Of a stretch of 39,388 nucleotides of DNA, positions 26,928 to 35,888 are shown in pieces. Position numbers and translations under genes: made by a program. The notes beneath the pieces are model-generated. The model was not told the DNA's origin. It searched no databases and saw only the letters and a program-made list of their open reading frames with translations. The stretch lies in assembly GCA_025356035.1 (NCBI GenBank), contig JANXYN010000178.1, positions 1 to 39,388 on the forward strand. The letters are read 5' to 3'. Every line of letters begins with the position of its first letter. The stretch's first letter is position 1. This DNA comes from Geobacteraceae bacterium (GTDB taxonomy: Bacteria; Desulfobacterota; Desulfuromonadia; Geobacterales; Geobacteraceae).

Positions 26928-28493
26928 TTAATGCCTGAAATGGCGCATGCCGGTGAACAGCATCGCGATGCCGTGCTCGTTGGCCGCCTGGATCACCTCT
27001 TCGTCCCTGACACTGCCGCCTGGCTGGATCACGGCCGTTACCCCAACCGCTGCCGCGTTGTCGAGACCATCGCGGAACGGAAAAAAAGCATCGGAAGCCA
27101 TGACTGCCCCCTTCACCTCCAGGCCGGCATGCTCTGCCTTGATGGCAGCGATCCGGGCGGAATTGACCCGGCTCATCTGGCCTGCGCCAACGCCGATGGT
27201 CATCCGGTCCCTACCGTAGACGATGGCGTTCGACTTGACGAACTTGGCGACCCGCCAGGTGAAAAGGAGGTCTTCCATCTCCTTCGCCGTCGGCTCACGC
27301 TTGGTTACTACCTTCAGGGTGTCATAGAGCGAAAGGTCCGCGTCCTGGACCAGAATGCCGCCATTGACCCTTTTCATATCGAGTCGCTGCAGCGGCGTTT
27401 CCGACCATTGGCCACATTCAAGCAGACGCACGTTCTTCTTGGCCGCCACCACCGCCACTGCGCCAATGGAGACCTTCGGCGCGATAATGACCTCCACGAA
27501 CTGACGATCGACGATAGCCTTGGCGGTTGCCTCGTCCAGTTCGGCATTAAAGGCGACAATGCCGCCGAAAGCCGACTCGGTGTCGGTCCGGTAGGCCCTG
27601 TCATAGGCATCCAGCAGCGATGACCCGAGCGCCACACCGCAGGGGTTGGCATGCTTGACGATGACGCAGGCCGGACCCTCGTTGAACTGCTTGACACACT
27701 CCAGGGCGGCATCGGTGTCGGCGATGTTGTTGTAGGAAAGCTCCTTACCCTGCAGCTGGCGGGCAGTGGCAATCGATGCCTCCTTCGACTCCCGCTCCAC
27801 GTAAAAAACCCCCGACTGGTGCGGATTCTCGCCATAGCGCATCTCCTGAGCCTTTTTGAACTGCATGGTCAGGGTGTCGGGATAGGTGGCAACCCCCTCC
27901 CCAGTCCGTGCCCCGAGCCAGTTGGAAATGGCGCCGTCGTAAGCGGCGGTGTGCTGATAGACCTTCACCGCCAGCCGGAAATTGGTCTCCTTCGACACGA
28001 CGCCGGCGGAAGCCCGCATCTCGTCCAAGACCAGCGCAAGATCGCCATTGTCCACAACGACCGTCACATCGGCGTTGTTCTTGGCCGCCGAACGGAGCAT
28101 GGTCGGGCCGCCGATGTCGATATTCTCGATCGCCTCCTCCAGAGTGCATCCCGCCTTGGCCACCGTCGCCTCGAAGGGGTAGAGGTTGACCACCACCATG
28201 TCGATCGGCTCGATGCCGTGCTCCTTCATTTTCGCAACGTGGGCAGGGTTTTCCCGCATGCCGAGGATGCCGCCATGGACCTTGGGATGGAGTGTCTTCA
28301 CCCGGCCATCGAGCATCTCGGGAAAGCCGGTGAACTCGGAGACGTCCTTCACCTTTAACCCCGCCTCCCGCAGGAGTTTAGCCGTGCCGCCGGTGGAGAG
28401 GATCTCCACCCCGTAATTCGCCAGCTCCTTGGAAAACTCGACGATGCCACTCTTGTCGGAAACGCTGATCAGCGCCCTGGTTATCTTTGCCAT
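26928..28493 (-). CDS. purH: Bifunctional AICAR formyltransferase/IMP cyclohydrolase
   Basis: 521 aa. The N-terminal MGS-like cyclohydrolase domain ([37 protein letters not shown]) is followed by the AICAR transformylase domain ([18 protein letters not shown], and SDAFFPFRD near the C-terminus). It performs the last two steps of IMP synthesis. The ATG at 28493 follows AAAGGAG; the frame is open further upstream but into repeat sequence. Confidence 0.96.
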   Translation of the reverse strand: MAKITRALISVSDKSGIVEFSKELANYGVEILSTGGTAKLLREAGLKVKDVSEFTGFPEMLDGRVKTLHPKVHGGILGMRENPAHVAKMKEHGIEPIDMVVVNLYPFEATVAKAGCTLEEAIENIDIGGPTMLRSAAKNNADVTVVVDNGDLALVLDEMRASAGVVSKETNFRLAVKVYQHTAAYDGAISNWLGARTGEGVATYPDTLTMQFKKAQEMRYGENPHQSGVFYVERESKEASIATARQLQGKELSYNNIADTDAALECVKQFNEGPACVIVKHANPCGVALGSSLLDAYDRAYRTDTESAFGGIVAFNAELDEATAKAIVDRQFVEVIIAPKVSIGAVAVVAAKKNVRLLECGQWSETPLQRLDMKRVNGGILVQDADLSLYDTLKVVTKREPTAKEMEDLLFTWRVAKFVKSNAIVYGRDRMTIGVGAGQMSRVNSARIAAIKAEHAGLEVKGAVMASDAFFPFRDGLDNAAAVGVTAVIQPGGSVRDEEVIQAANEHGIAMLFTGMRHFRH

Positions 28494-28517
28494 TTTTATT
28501 ACTCCTTTAAAACTGAT

Positions 28518-28724
28518 AATCTGCCACGGAGACACAGAGGCACTGAGAATAGCCAAAGACATCGAACCGCTAAGGCGGAAAGTAAAATCAACAAAAGTAA
28601 AAACGTTTTGGTTTAAACCCGATATTTTTTTGGTTCAAGCCTAATCTTGGAAGTCTTTGCGACTTAGCGGTGAAGATGTTTGAACTGGCCTTTCCCCCGT
28701 GTCTCCGTGTCTCTGTGGCAGATT
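28518..28724. repeat. Imperfect inverted repeat of about 70-bp arms
   Basis: The left arm, starting AATCTGCCACGGAGACACAG, and the reverse complement of the right arm, AATCTGCCACAGAGACACGG, run parallel through CCGCTAAGxCGxAAAG. It fills most of the 238-bp gap between purH and the ASKHA gene. No gene is seen in it. Confidence 0.8.
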
Positions 28725-28731
28725 TTGAAGA

Positions 28732-30009
28732 TCAAAGCTTCGGAAAATCCAGCTGGGCCAGAAAGAGCTTCTCGAAGGCGGGGGTGCCGGAGAGGGGGAT
28801 AACCTGCAGCGACTGCGCCAGCTGCTCCACCGCCGCCATCCCCTTCGGTGCGCAGAGTGCTTTTTCCACCCCGGTCAAGGCCCCCTCCCGGATAAAGCGT
28901 GCTATTTTTACCATCTTTTCCGCAAAAATTCCAACGTTTTTTAGGCTGTGGGGGGCGAGTTCGGCGCCAAACGATCCGGTCAGCAGCACCTCCTGCAGAT
29001 CGACATGGCGAAGGCCAGCGCGTCCGAGAAGAATCTCGATGCCGGCTACAATGGCCCCCTTGGCCAATTGCACCTGGCGGATATCGTGCTGGGAGAGGTA
29101 TACCAGCCGCTCGGCATCGCGATACAGGACGAAAGCCGGCTCTCCAGCCACGGTCGTCAAGCGGTTCGCCAGATTGGAAGGGATTTCCGCTGGGGAAAGG
29201 AGCCGGCCGGTCTGGTCGATAACCCTGGCAACCAGCAGTTCGGCAACAGTATCAATCACGGCTGAGCCGCAGATCCCTGCCGGCGCAGCCCCGGCAATGG
29301 TAGTAAGAGTAACTTTCTCACCCTCAATCACCACCCTGCTGATCGCGCCGGGAAGGGCAGCCATTCCGCAGGCGAGGTTCCCCCCTTCCAGTGCCGGGCC
29401 GGCAGCAACCGAGGTGGCATAGAGTTTCCCCCCAGCTGCCAGGGCGATCTCACCGTTGGTGCCGATATCGAGAAAAAGCCGTGCGACGTGCGACGGGCGA
29501 CGGTCGGAAGCTGGTTCAGCCGAACTGCCATACAGAAACGCCACCAGGTCGCCGCCGACGAAACCGCCGGGGAGCGGGAAGATATAGAGCGGAATGTCGT
29601 CAGCCCAGCCGAGCTCGCGGGTGGTGATGCTCCTGCCGGTCTTGAACAGTGGCCGATAAGGCGGAAAGGCAAGGGATGTTACCGGCATCCCGAGCAGCAG
29701 ATGCTCCATGGCCGGATTGCCGGCCATGGCGAGCTGTGCCAGGTCGGCCATGGAAGCACCGGCATCGTGGAGGAGACCGGCAACCAGCCGCTGCAACTCG
29801 ACATTAATAAGCCGTTGCATGGACCGGAGGTTTTCCTCTGAGGCGGTTGCGGCCTGCAGCCGGGCTATCACATCGGCGCCGAACTGGCGCTGGGGATTCA
29901 GCCCGCCGGCAACGGACAACCTACGGCCTGTCGCCAGATCCACCAGCGAGGCTGCCACGGTGGTAGTGCCGATATCGACCGCAATCGCCAGCTTACGGGA
30001 CAATTTCAA
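28732..30009 (-). CDS. ASKHA-fold corrinoid-activation-type protein (RACo/RamA C-terminal-like)
   Basis: 425 aa from a TTG at 30009 (AGGAG 7 nt upstream); an ATG at 30063 is also in frame. ATPase motifs are [15 protein letters not shown] at the N-terminus and [13 protein letters not shown] in the middle, with a late TGSFGAEL. This is the reductive-activator module that uses ATP to reduce inactive Co(II) corrinoid proteins. The [2Fe-2S] ferredoxin-like domain usually fused in front is absent, so an external electron donor would be needed. It overlaps the 3' end of selD by 17 bp, suggesting coupled expression. The partner corrinoid protein (MetH or a methyltransferase) is not in the window. Confidence 0.75.
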   Translation of the reverse strand: MKLSRKLAIAVDIGTTTVAASLVDLATGRRLSVAGGLNPQRQFGADVIARLQAATASEENLRSMQRLINVELQRLVAGLLHDAGASMADLAQLAMAGNPAMEHLLLGMPVTSLAFPPYRPLFKTGRSITTRELGWADDIPLYIFPLPGGFVGGDLVAFLYGSSAEPASDRRPSHVARLFLDIGTNGEIALAAGGKLYATSVAAGPALEGGNLACGMAALPGAISRVVIEGEKVTLTTIAGAAPAGICGSAVIDTVAELLVARVIDQTGRLLSPAEIPSNLANRLTTVAGEPAFVLYRDAERLVYLSQHDIRQVQLAKGAIVAGIEILLGRAGLRHVDLQEVLLTGSFGAELAPHSLKNVGIFAEKMVKIARFIREGALTGVEKALCAPKGMAAVEQLAQSLQVIPLSGTPAFEKLFLAQLDFPKL

Positions 30010-31036
30010 TGGGGCGCTCCTGCTGTGGGAGGACCGTGCCGATAATGACTGCAAAACAGCCACGTTCAGCGGCAGCTAGCAAAAAACTGTCCGCAGCGGC
30101 TGGCGCCAGGGCTATCAGCAGCCCTCCGGAGGTCTGTGGATCGAAAAGCGGGAGGAGCTCATCGGCGGCATGATCAATCCCGGCTATCCCTGGCCCATAA
30201 AAGTCGCGGTTCCGGTAGCAGCCGGCAGGCACAAGCCCATCCCGAATCAGCCCGGCCAAGCCGGCCATCAGCGGCACCGCTGCCAAGTCAAGCCGGATGG
30301 TGACCCCCGCCCCCCGCGCCATCTCAGTGGCGTGGCCCACCAAGCCGAAGCCGGTCACGTCGGTACAGGCGCTGGCATGGTACTCCACCATCAGCTCGGC
30401 GGCAACGACATTCAACAAGGTCATCCAGCCGATCGCCTCGGCCACACTCGCAGCTGTCGCCATCTCCGCCTTGATGGCGGTGGAGATGATCCCGGTGCCG
30501 AGCGGCTTGGTAAGGATCAACCGATCGCCCGGGCGGGCCGTGGAGTTCCTGATGATCCGGTCCGGATCGATGGTGCCGGTAACCGCCAGGCCGTATTTCA
30601 GCTCGTCATCCTCGACGGTATGCCCCCCCACCAGACAGGCCCCCGCTTCCGTGATCTTGGCAAGTCCGCCGGCCAGAATCGCGCCCAGGGCCTCCAGCGG
30701 GAGCACGCAGACCGGGAAAAACACCAGGTTCATGGCGGTCAGCGGCTTTCCCCCCATGGCATAGACGTCGGAGAGGGCGTTAGCTGCAGCGATCTGGCCA
30801 AAGGTGAACGGGTCATCCACCAGCGGGGTGATGATGTCGGTAGTCTCCACCAGGGCGAGCCGCTCCCCGAGCCTATAGACCCCTGCATCATCCGCAGTTC
30901 CCGGCCCTACCAACAGTGCCGGGTCGGATGCCGGTGCAAGACCGGCCAAAGCTGATTCCAGGCCCGCCGGGCCCAGTTTTGCCGCTCAGCCGGCCGCCTT
31001 CACCATCGATGTCAGTTTGATCTTCTTGTTGGTCAT
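29993..31036 (-). CDS. selD: Selenide, water dikinase, selenocysteine-containing
   Basis: 347 aa when the in-frame TGA at 30986-30988 is read as selenocysteine (residue 17, context VKAAG-Sec-AAKLGP). This is the position of the catalytic Cys/Sec of SelD. Downstream are GTADDAG, the ATP-binding [30 protein letters not shown] region and [10 protein letters not shown]. The ATG at 31036 gives the usual N-terminus [17 protein letters not shown] conventional caller would start only at about 30949 and lose the active site. The enzyme makes selenophosphate for Sec-tRNA and tRNA modification. The ribosome site is weak. The 5' side is repeat B and alr. Confidence 0.95.
30959..30988 (-). promoter_or_regulatory. 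UGA selenocysteine codon and bacterial SECIS-like hairpin
   Basis: The TGA is followed after 12 nt by the stem GGCCC/GGGCC closing a GGC loop, about 17 nt from the UGA. A GG at the loop start and this distance fit bacterial SECIS elements read by SelB. Confidence 0.75.
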
Positions 31037-31064
31037 GGTTTACGGTTTTTCCCTTTTAGTCCAC

Positions 31065-31193
31065 CTTCACAGTTCGCGCTCAAAAATGCCCAGGTGCAAG
31101 GCGCCGAGGAGCGAGCAGCGGAGCATACGAATAGTATGTGAGCAGCGCGAGCTGTGAAGGCAACGCCGCAGATGGGCGTTTTTCAGCGCGAAC
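31065..31193. repeat. Dispersed palindromic repeat, copy B
   Basis: Arms 31072-31092 (GTTCGCGCTCAAAAATGCCC) and 31173-31193 are nearly complementary; the centre is CATACGAATAGTATG. Part of the left arm (31065-31080) can instead pair with 31144-31159 (15 of 16 positions). The right arm contains the alr stop codon (31183-31185). Confidence 0.85.
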
Positions 31194-32319
31194 CCACGTA
31201 TATTCTCGGTACCCGCTTGCTAATCCCGCAGAATATCTCGTACGGAATGGTGTCGGCCTTTTCCGCCAACTCCTCCGCATGGATGCAGTGCCCCTCCCGG
31301 TCACAGCCGAGCAGGGTCACCTCGTCACCCACGGCAACGCCGGGAATGCCGGTCACATCGAGCATGATCCAGTCCATGCAGACCGTACCGGAAACCTTGG
31401 CACGCTTTCCCCTAACGATCGCCTCCCCTTTGTTGGTGAGGGCACGGCTGTAGCCGTCGGCGTATCCCACCGGCACACTGGCCACCAGGGTCCGCTCCGC
31501 AGCGGTAAAGCGCCTGGCATAGCTGATGGTGGTCCCCGCCTCTACCCACTTCAGCATGGCGACCCGGCTCTTCAGCCGCATCACCGGGCGAAGATCGAGC
31601 TTCCCCTGGAAATCGGCGGAAGGAAGCGCCCCATAGAGGACGATGCCGGGGCGGACCATGTTGCAGAAAGGGAGTTCGCGGCTGAAGAGTGCCGCGCTGT
31701 TGGCCAGATGGATGTAACGCGGCTTGAAACCATGGCAGTGTGCCGCTGCCACTACCCCGGCAAAGTGCTCCGCTTGCCGGTCGGTAAAGCGGCGCCCCCC
31801 CTCGTCAAGCTCGTCGGCGGAAGCAAAATGGGAGATGATCCCCTCCAGCTCCAGGTTTTTGAACCCCTGCAACTCCTGAAAGAATGCGGCTGCCGACTCG
31901 TGGGGAATACCGAGCCGCCCCATGCCGGTATCGACCTTCAGATGGACCTTGGCCTTGCGGTAGAGACTGGCGGCAGACGCATCCAAGGCCCGTGCCTGTT
32001 CCAGGCTGAAAACCACCGTGGAAAGGTTGAAGCCGATACATTTACGCTCCTGGCCGGGATAGACGCCGCCGAGAATCAGCACTGGTCGGTCGATGCCACT
32101 TTTTCTCAGCTGTATTCCCTCCGCCAGGAAAGCCACGCCAAAGGCGGTCACGTCAAAGCTCTCCAGCTCCCGGGCAATATCCATAAAACCGTGCCCATAG
32201 GCATCGGCCTTGACCACCGCCAGGATGCCGGTCCCCTGGGGGATTGCCCTTTCCACCTCCTGGAAATTATGCCGCAGTGCCGCCAGGTCGATCTCTGCTA
32301 TGGTTGGACGACTGTCCAT
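31183..32319 (-). CDS. alr: Alanine racemase
   Basis: 378 aa. The PLP-binding lysine is in [11 protein letters not shown] (about residue 39), the substrate-channel Tyr region ISYARRF is near 265, and the C-terminal beta domain contains [12 protein letters not shown]. It interconverts L- and D-alanine for peptidoglycan. The last codons, up to the stop, lie in the outer arm of repeat B. GGAG lies 10 nt before the ATG. Divergent from the thi genes. Confidence 0.95.
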   Translation of the reverse strand: MDSRPTIAEIDLAALRHNFQEVERAIPQGTGILAVVKADAYGHGFMDIARELESFDVTAFGVAFLAEGIQLRKSGIDRPVLILGGVYPGQERKCIGFNLSTVVFSLEQARALDASAASLYRKAKVHLKVDTGMGRLGIPHESAAAFFQELQGFKNLELEGIISHFASADELDEGGRRFTDRQAEHFAGVVAAAHCHGFKPRYIHLANSAALFSRELPFCNMVRPGIVLYGALPSADFQGKLDLRPVMRLKSRVAMLKWVEAGTTISYARRFTAAERTLVASVPVGYADGYSRALTNKGEAIVRGKRAKVSGTVCMDWIMLDVTGIPGVAVGDEVTLLGCDREGHCIHAEELAEKADTIPYEIFCGISKRVPRIYVGSR

Positions 32320-32390
32320 AATCTAAATTCTCCGTATCGATTTTTCTACCACTTCTCCGCATGGCTGTAAAGTCAAATCCCCAAAATCCA

Positions 32391-32419
32391 TTGACTTTTC
32401 CGCGGTTTTCGATTACGTT
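32391..32419 (+). promoter_or_regulatory. Possible sigma-70 promoter of the thi operon
   Basis: TTGACT, 17-nt spacer, TACGTT. The -10 is weak, but the start near 32426 is just upstream of the riboswitch. Confidence 0.5.
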
Positions 32420-32436
32420 TACATCAATAATTCAGC

Positions 32437-32656
32437 CAGCTAGGGGAGTTCGCAAGAACTGAGATCCGCTGCCAGTGCTGGAAACGTCAATTTTTCGCCA
32501 AGCCCAAGGCGCGCAAGGGGATGCGAGGGGGCGTACTAAACGTACGCCGCACAAGCAGCCCCGCAGTGCAACGCCGGGATTGGCAAAAAAGTGGCGTTTC
32601 CCCGGCGAGGAAACCCTTTGTACCTGATCCGGTTCATCCCGGCGTAGGAAAGCGGC
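32437..32656 (+). promoter_or_regulatory. TPP riboswitch with an enlarged P3a arm
   Basis: Conserved thi-box parts are in order. P1 5' side GCT is at 32439-32441, P2 GGGG at 32443-32446, P3 is GTTC-GCAA-GAAC (32448-32459), and CTGAGA is at 32459-32464. After about 145 nt come CCCTTTGTACCTGAT (32614-32628), the P4/P5 hairpin CCGG...CCGG and GCGTAGGAAAGC (32642-32653). The consensus end is GCGTAGGGAAGC. The long insert between CTGAGA and CCC is the variable P3a region and holds repeat copy D. A terminator at 32686-32714 serves as expression platform for thiE-thiD and probably thiC. Confidence 0.92.
32480..32601. repeat. Dispersed palindromic repeat, copy D, inside the TPP riboswitch
   Basis: Arms GGAAACGTCAATTTTTCGCC and the complementary end near GGCAAAAAAGTGGCGTTTCC enclose CAAGGCGCG..., the palindromic centre GGCGTACTAAACGTACGCC and GCAACGCCG. 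This is the same pattern as copies A-C. Confidence 0.85.
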
Positions 32657-32685
32657 ACCGCGTCCATTGCAGAATATCTCCAAGG

Positions 32686-32714
32686 AAGCCGTGACCTTTT
32701 GTCACGGCTTTTTT
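32686..32714 (+). terminator. Rho-independent terminator (riboswitch expression platform)
   Basis: Stem AAGCCGTGAC/GTCACGGCTT with a CTTTT loop, followed by six Ts, 20 nt before the thiE-thiD start codon. Expected to form when TPP is bound. Confidence 0.92.
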
Positions 32715-32733
32715 CGTCAGGCACGGCGAGGAT

Positions 32734-34209
32734 ATGACCAACAAGGCACCATACATGCGGCTGGTGGTAAACCGCGAGGTTTCGCCTCCCCAGCTCAAGG
32801 GTCTCTATCTGATTACCGATCAGGGGGAGAGACTCGTCGAAAGGGTGAGTGCGGCCTTGACTGCGGGCGTTCCCTTTCTCCAGTACCGAAACAAGGAACG
32901 CGACCCGGCAAAGCGCCTGGCTGAGGGGCTGGAGCTTAAACAGCTCTGCGCCAGTTTTGGCACCACCTTTATCGTCAACGACGACCTGGCGCTGGCAAAG
33001 GCGCTCGATGCCGATGGCCTGCACCTAGGCCAGGACGACGGCAGTCTCGTCGAGGCCCGGCGCACCCTTGGGCCAGGGAAACTCATCGGCGTTTCCACCC
33101 ACACTTTGGCGGAAGCGCAGCAGGCAGAGGCTGACGGCGCCGATTACATCGGCTTCGGTGCCATGTACCAGACCAACAGCAAGACGATCGAGTATCTCCC
33201 TGGGGCAGAGGGGCTGGCAGCCATCCGTGCCAGAATCCGCCTACCGATTGTCGCCATCGGTGGCATCAGCCGGGACAACGCCTGCCGGGTCATTGACGCC
33301 GGAGCCGATGCTGTTGCGGTTATATCCGCAGTCCTTGGCAGCCCCGATCCAGCCATGGCCGCCGCCGAGCTGCAGTTGCTCTTCAATCGGACCCGCCCCT
33401 ACCCTCGCGGCTCAGTACTGACCATTGCCGGCAGCGATTCGGGAGGAGGCGCCGGTATCCAGGGCGATCTGAAGACCATTGCCCTGCTCGGCAGCTACGG
33501 CGCATCGGTCATCACCGCCCTGACCGCCCAGAACACCCGGGGCGTCGCCGCTATTTACGGCATTCCCTCCTCGTTCGTGGCGGAACAGCTGGAGGCTGTG
33601 CTGGCGGATCTCCCGGTCGACGTAATCAAAACGGGCATGCTCTTCTCCGCCGACACCATCGCCGCTATCGTGGAAAAACTTGCGGAGCACGGCAGGCGGC
33701 TGCTGGTAGTGGACCCGGTGATGGTAGCCAAGGGTGGGGCTCACCTCATGGAGTTGGACGCGGTCAGCACCTTCCGTGAACAGCTCATCCCCCTCAGCTA
33801 TCTGCTGACGCCGAATATCCCCGAGGCCGAGCAGCTGACCGGCCTCGCCATCGTCAACGAGGAAGGGATGGAACAGGCGGCGCGCGCCCTCAAGGATATG
33901 GGCGCGAAACACGTACTGGTCAAGGGGGGTCATCTCCCTGCCGGGGAAGCGGTCGACATCCTCTTCGACGGTGCGGCCTTCCGCCGTTACCCCGCCCCGC
34001 GGATCTTCACCACCGCAACCCACGGCACCGGCTGCAGCTTTGCTTCAGCGGTGGCAACCTTCCTGGCCCAGGGAGAGCCGCTGCCCCTGGCGGTGGCCAA
34101 GGCCAAGGAGTTCATCACCGCCGCCATCAGACGTGCCACCCCCATGGGGAAGGGGCACGGGCCGGTGAATCATTTTCTTGCTGCGCAAGAAACGGTGATT
34201 AGGGACTAG
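32734..34209 (+). CDS. thiED: ThiE-ThiD fusion: thiamine-phosphate synthase/HMP(-P) kinase
   Basis: 491 aa. Residues about 20-215 are ThiE (LKGLYLITD, FLQYRNKE, FIVNDDLALA, DGLHLGQDD, GVSTHT, IVAIGGIS). Residues about 225-491 are ThiD (LTIAGSDSGGGAGIQGDLKT, VDPVMVAKGGAHL, TPNIPEAEQLTG, HGTGCSFASAVA). ThiD makes HMP-PP and ThiE joins it to HET-P, so the fusion carries out two adjacent steps on one substrate. GAGG precedes the ATG; M8 is an alternative. First gene after the riboswitch. Confidence 0.96.
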   Translation: MTNKAPYMRLVVNREVSPPQLKGLYLITDQGERLVERVSAALTAGVPFLQYRNKERDPAKRLAEGLELKQLCASFGTTFIVNDDLALAKALDADGLHLGQDDGSLVEARRTLGPGKLIGVSTHTLAEAQQAEADGADYIGFGAMYQTNSKTIEYLPGAEGLAAIRARIRLPIVAIGGISRDNACRVIDAGADAVAVISAVLGSPDPAMAAAELQLLFNRTRPYPRGSVLTIAGSDSGGGAGIQGDLKTIALLGSYGASVITALTAQNTRGVAAIYGIPSSFVAEQLEAVLADLPVDVIKTGMLFSADTIAAIVEKLAEHGRRLLVVDPVMVAKGGAHLMELDAVSTFREQLIPLSYLLTPNIPEAEQLTGLAIVNEEGMEQAARALKDMGAKHVLVKGGHLPAGEAVDILFDGAAFRRYPAPRIFTTATHGTGCSFASAVATFLAQGEPLPLAVAKAKEFITAAIRRATPMGKGHGPVNHFLAAQETVIRD

Positions 34210-34281
34210 AGACCGGGGACCGGTTTTATACGCACCCTATGACTTTAACTTTCCAGAATATTGAATAAATAAGGAGTTTTT

Positions 34282-35589
34282 ATGCCGAAAAGCCTGCTTG
34301 AATCAGCCCGCGAGGGCATTATCACCGACAAGATGAAGGAAGCGGCCCTCATCGAGGGAGTAGCTCCCGAGTTTATCCGCGAAGGCATCGCCGCCGGCAC
34401 CATCGTTATCTGCCACAACAACAAGCGCAAAAACGGCCGGCCATTGGCCGTCGGCAAAGGTCTGCGCACCAAGGTAAATGCCAATATCGGCTCATCGGCC
34501 GACGACCTCGACATCGCCAAGGAACTGGAGAAGGCGCGGGTAGCAGTGAAACACGGTGCTGACGCCATCATGGACCTCTCCACTGGCGGCCCGGTCGACG
34601 AAATCCGCCGCGCCATCATCGCCGAGACCGACGCCTGCATCGGCACAGTCCCCCTCTACCAGGCGGCCCTCGACGCTGTCCGGACGAAGAAGAAGGCGAT
34701 TGTCGACATGACCGTCGACGACATCTTTGCCGGAATCATCAAGCACGCCGAGGACGGCGTCGACTTCATCACCGTCCATTGCGGTGTCACCCGCAGCACG
34801 GTGGAACGGATGCGCAACGAAGGGCGCATCATGGACGTGGTCTCCCGGGGCGGCGCCTTCACCATCGAGTGGATGGCCCACAACAACCAGGAAAATCCGT
34901 TGTTCGAGCATTTCGACCGGCTGCTGGAGATCACCAAAAAGTACGACATGGTCCTCTCCCTCGGTGACGGCTTCCGTCCCGGCTGTCTGGCCGACGCCAC
35001 CGACCGGGCCCAGATCCACGAGCTGATCCTCCTTGGCGAGCTCACCCAGCGCGCCCAGGCCGCCGGGGTGCAGGTGATGATCGAGGGGCCGGGACACGTG
35101 CCGATCCACCAAATCGAGACCAACATCATCCTGCAGAAAAGGCTCTGTCATGGGGCACCTTTTTATGTGCTCGGGCCGCTGGTTACGGACATCGCCCCCG
35201 GCTACGACCATATCACCTGCGCCATCGGCGGCGCCATTGCCGCCGCAGCCGGTGCCGACTTCCTCTGCTATGTGACCCCCTCCGAACACCTGCGCCTACC
35301 GACCGTGGAAGACGTCAGGGAAGGGGTAATCGCATCCCGCATTGCCGCCCATGCCGGCGACATCGCCAAAGGGGTAAAGGGGGCGATGGAACAGGACATC
35401 CGGATGGCCAAGTGTCGCAAAAAGCTCGACTGGGAGGGGCAGTTTGCCGAGTCACTCGACCCGGAGAAAGCCAGACGGCTCCGAGCTGAATCTGGTGTAG
35501 CCGACCACGGCGCCTGCACCATGTGTGGCGAGTTCTGCGCCTACAAGGTCATGGATGACGCCATGGAAAGGCAAGCAGCTAAGGGCTAG
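34282..35589 (+). CDS. thiC: Phosphomethylpyrimidine synthase ThiC
   Basis: 435 aa, the short form without the N-terminal extension of plant and enterobacterial enzymes. Conserved stretches include [44 protein letters not shown] and the radical-SAM cluster motif CTMCGEFC near the C-terminus. It makes HMP-P from AIR. Geobacter also has a ThiC paralogue, BzaF, for 5-hydroxybenzimidazole. Position behind the TPP riboswitch and thiE-thiD favours ThiC here. AAGGAG precedes the ATG. Confidence 0.94.
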   Translation: MPKSLLESAREGIITDKMKEAALIEGVAPEFIREGIAAGTIVICHNNKRKNGRPLAVGKGLRTKVNANIGSSADDLDIAKELEKARVAVKHGADAIMDLSTGGPVDEIRRAIIAETDACIGTVPLYQAALDAVRTKKKAIVDMTVDDIFAGIIKHAEDGVDFITVHCGVTRSTVERMRNEGRIMDVVSRGGAFTIEWMAHNNQENPLFEHFDRLLEITKKYDMVLSLGDGFRPGCLADATDRAQIHELILLGELTQRAQAAGVQVMIEGPGHVPIHQIETNIILQKRLCHGAPFYVLGPLVTDIAPGYDHITCAIGGAIAAAAGADFLCYVTPSEHLRLPTVEDVREGVIASRIAAHAGDIAKGVKGAMEQDIRMAKCRKKLDWEGQFAESLDPEKARRLRAESGVADHGACTMCGEFCAYKVMDDAMERQAAKG

Positions 35590-35603
35590 CGAACAGTTGT
35601 GGC

Positions 35604-35632
35604 TTGACTTGAAACCAAATTTGGTTTATGAC
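35604..35632 (+). promoter_or_regulatory. tRNA promoter containing a 16-bp perfect palindrome
   Basis: TTGACT (35604-35609), 17-nt spacer, TATGAC (35627-35632). The spacer and first base of the -10 are AAACCAAATTTGGTTT (35612-35627), a perfect dyad that could be an operator. Confidence 0.55.
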
Positions 35633-35666
35633 TTTACAGGCACAGTAAAAAGCTCGAAGTGCACAC

Positions 35667-35742
<76 letters not shown>

Positions 35743-35815
35743 TTTTATATCCCCACCCATCGCCTATTTAGCCGGGATGGTTGACCGAAAAATGCAGTCT
35801 ATGGTAAGCTATAAA

Positions 35816-35842
35816 GGGGTCAGCAATACTGACTCCTTTTTT
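35816..35842 (+). terminator. Rho-independent terminator after the tRNA
   Basis: GGGGTCAG pairs with CTGACTCC (one G-T pair) around CAATA, followed by six Ts. It lies between the tRNA and ackA. Confidence 0.85.
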
Positions 35843-35888
35843 ACGTCCGGATTTTTTACCCCTTGCAGAGAACGCAGGAGCCGCAGCC

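Noticed and set aside
29993-30949. selD as a gene starting at the internal codon near 30949
   Set aside because: This drops the catalytic residue; the upstream frame is conserved through a UGA with a SECIS-like hairpin.
34282-35589. BzaF (5-hydroxybenzimidazole synthase) instead of ThiC
   Set aside because: The two are paralogues in Geobacter, but the TPP riboswitch and thiE-thiD upstream favour ThiC; phylogeny would settle it.
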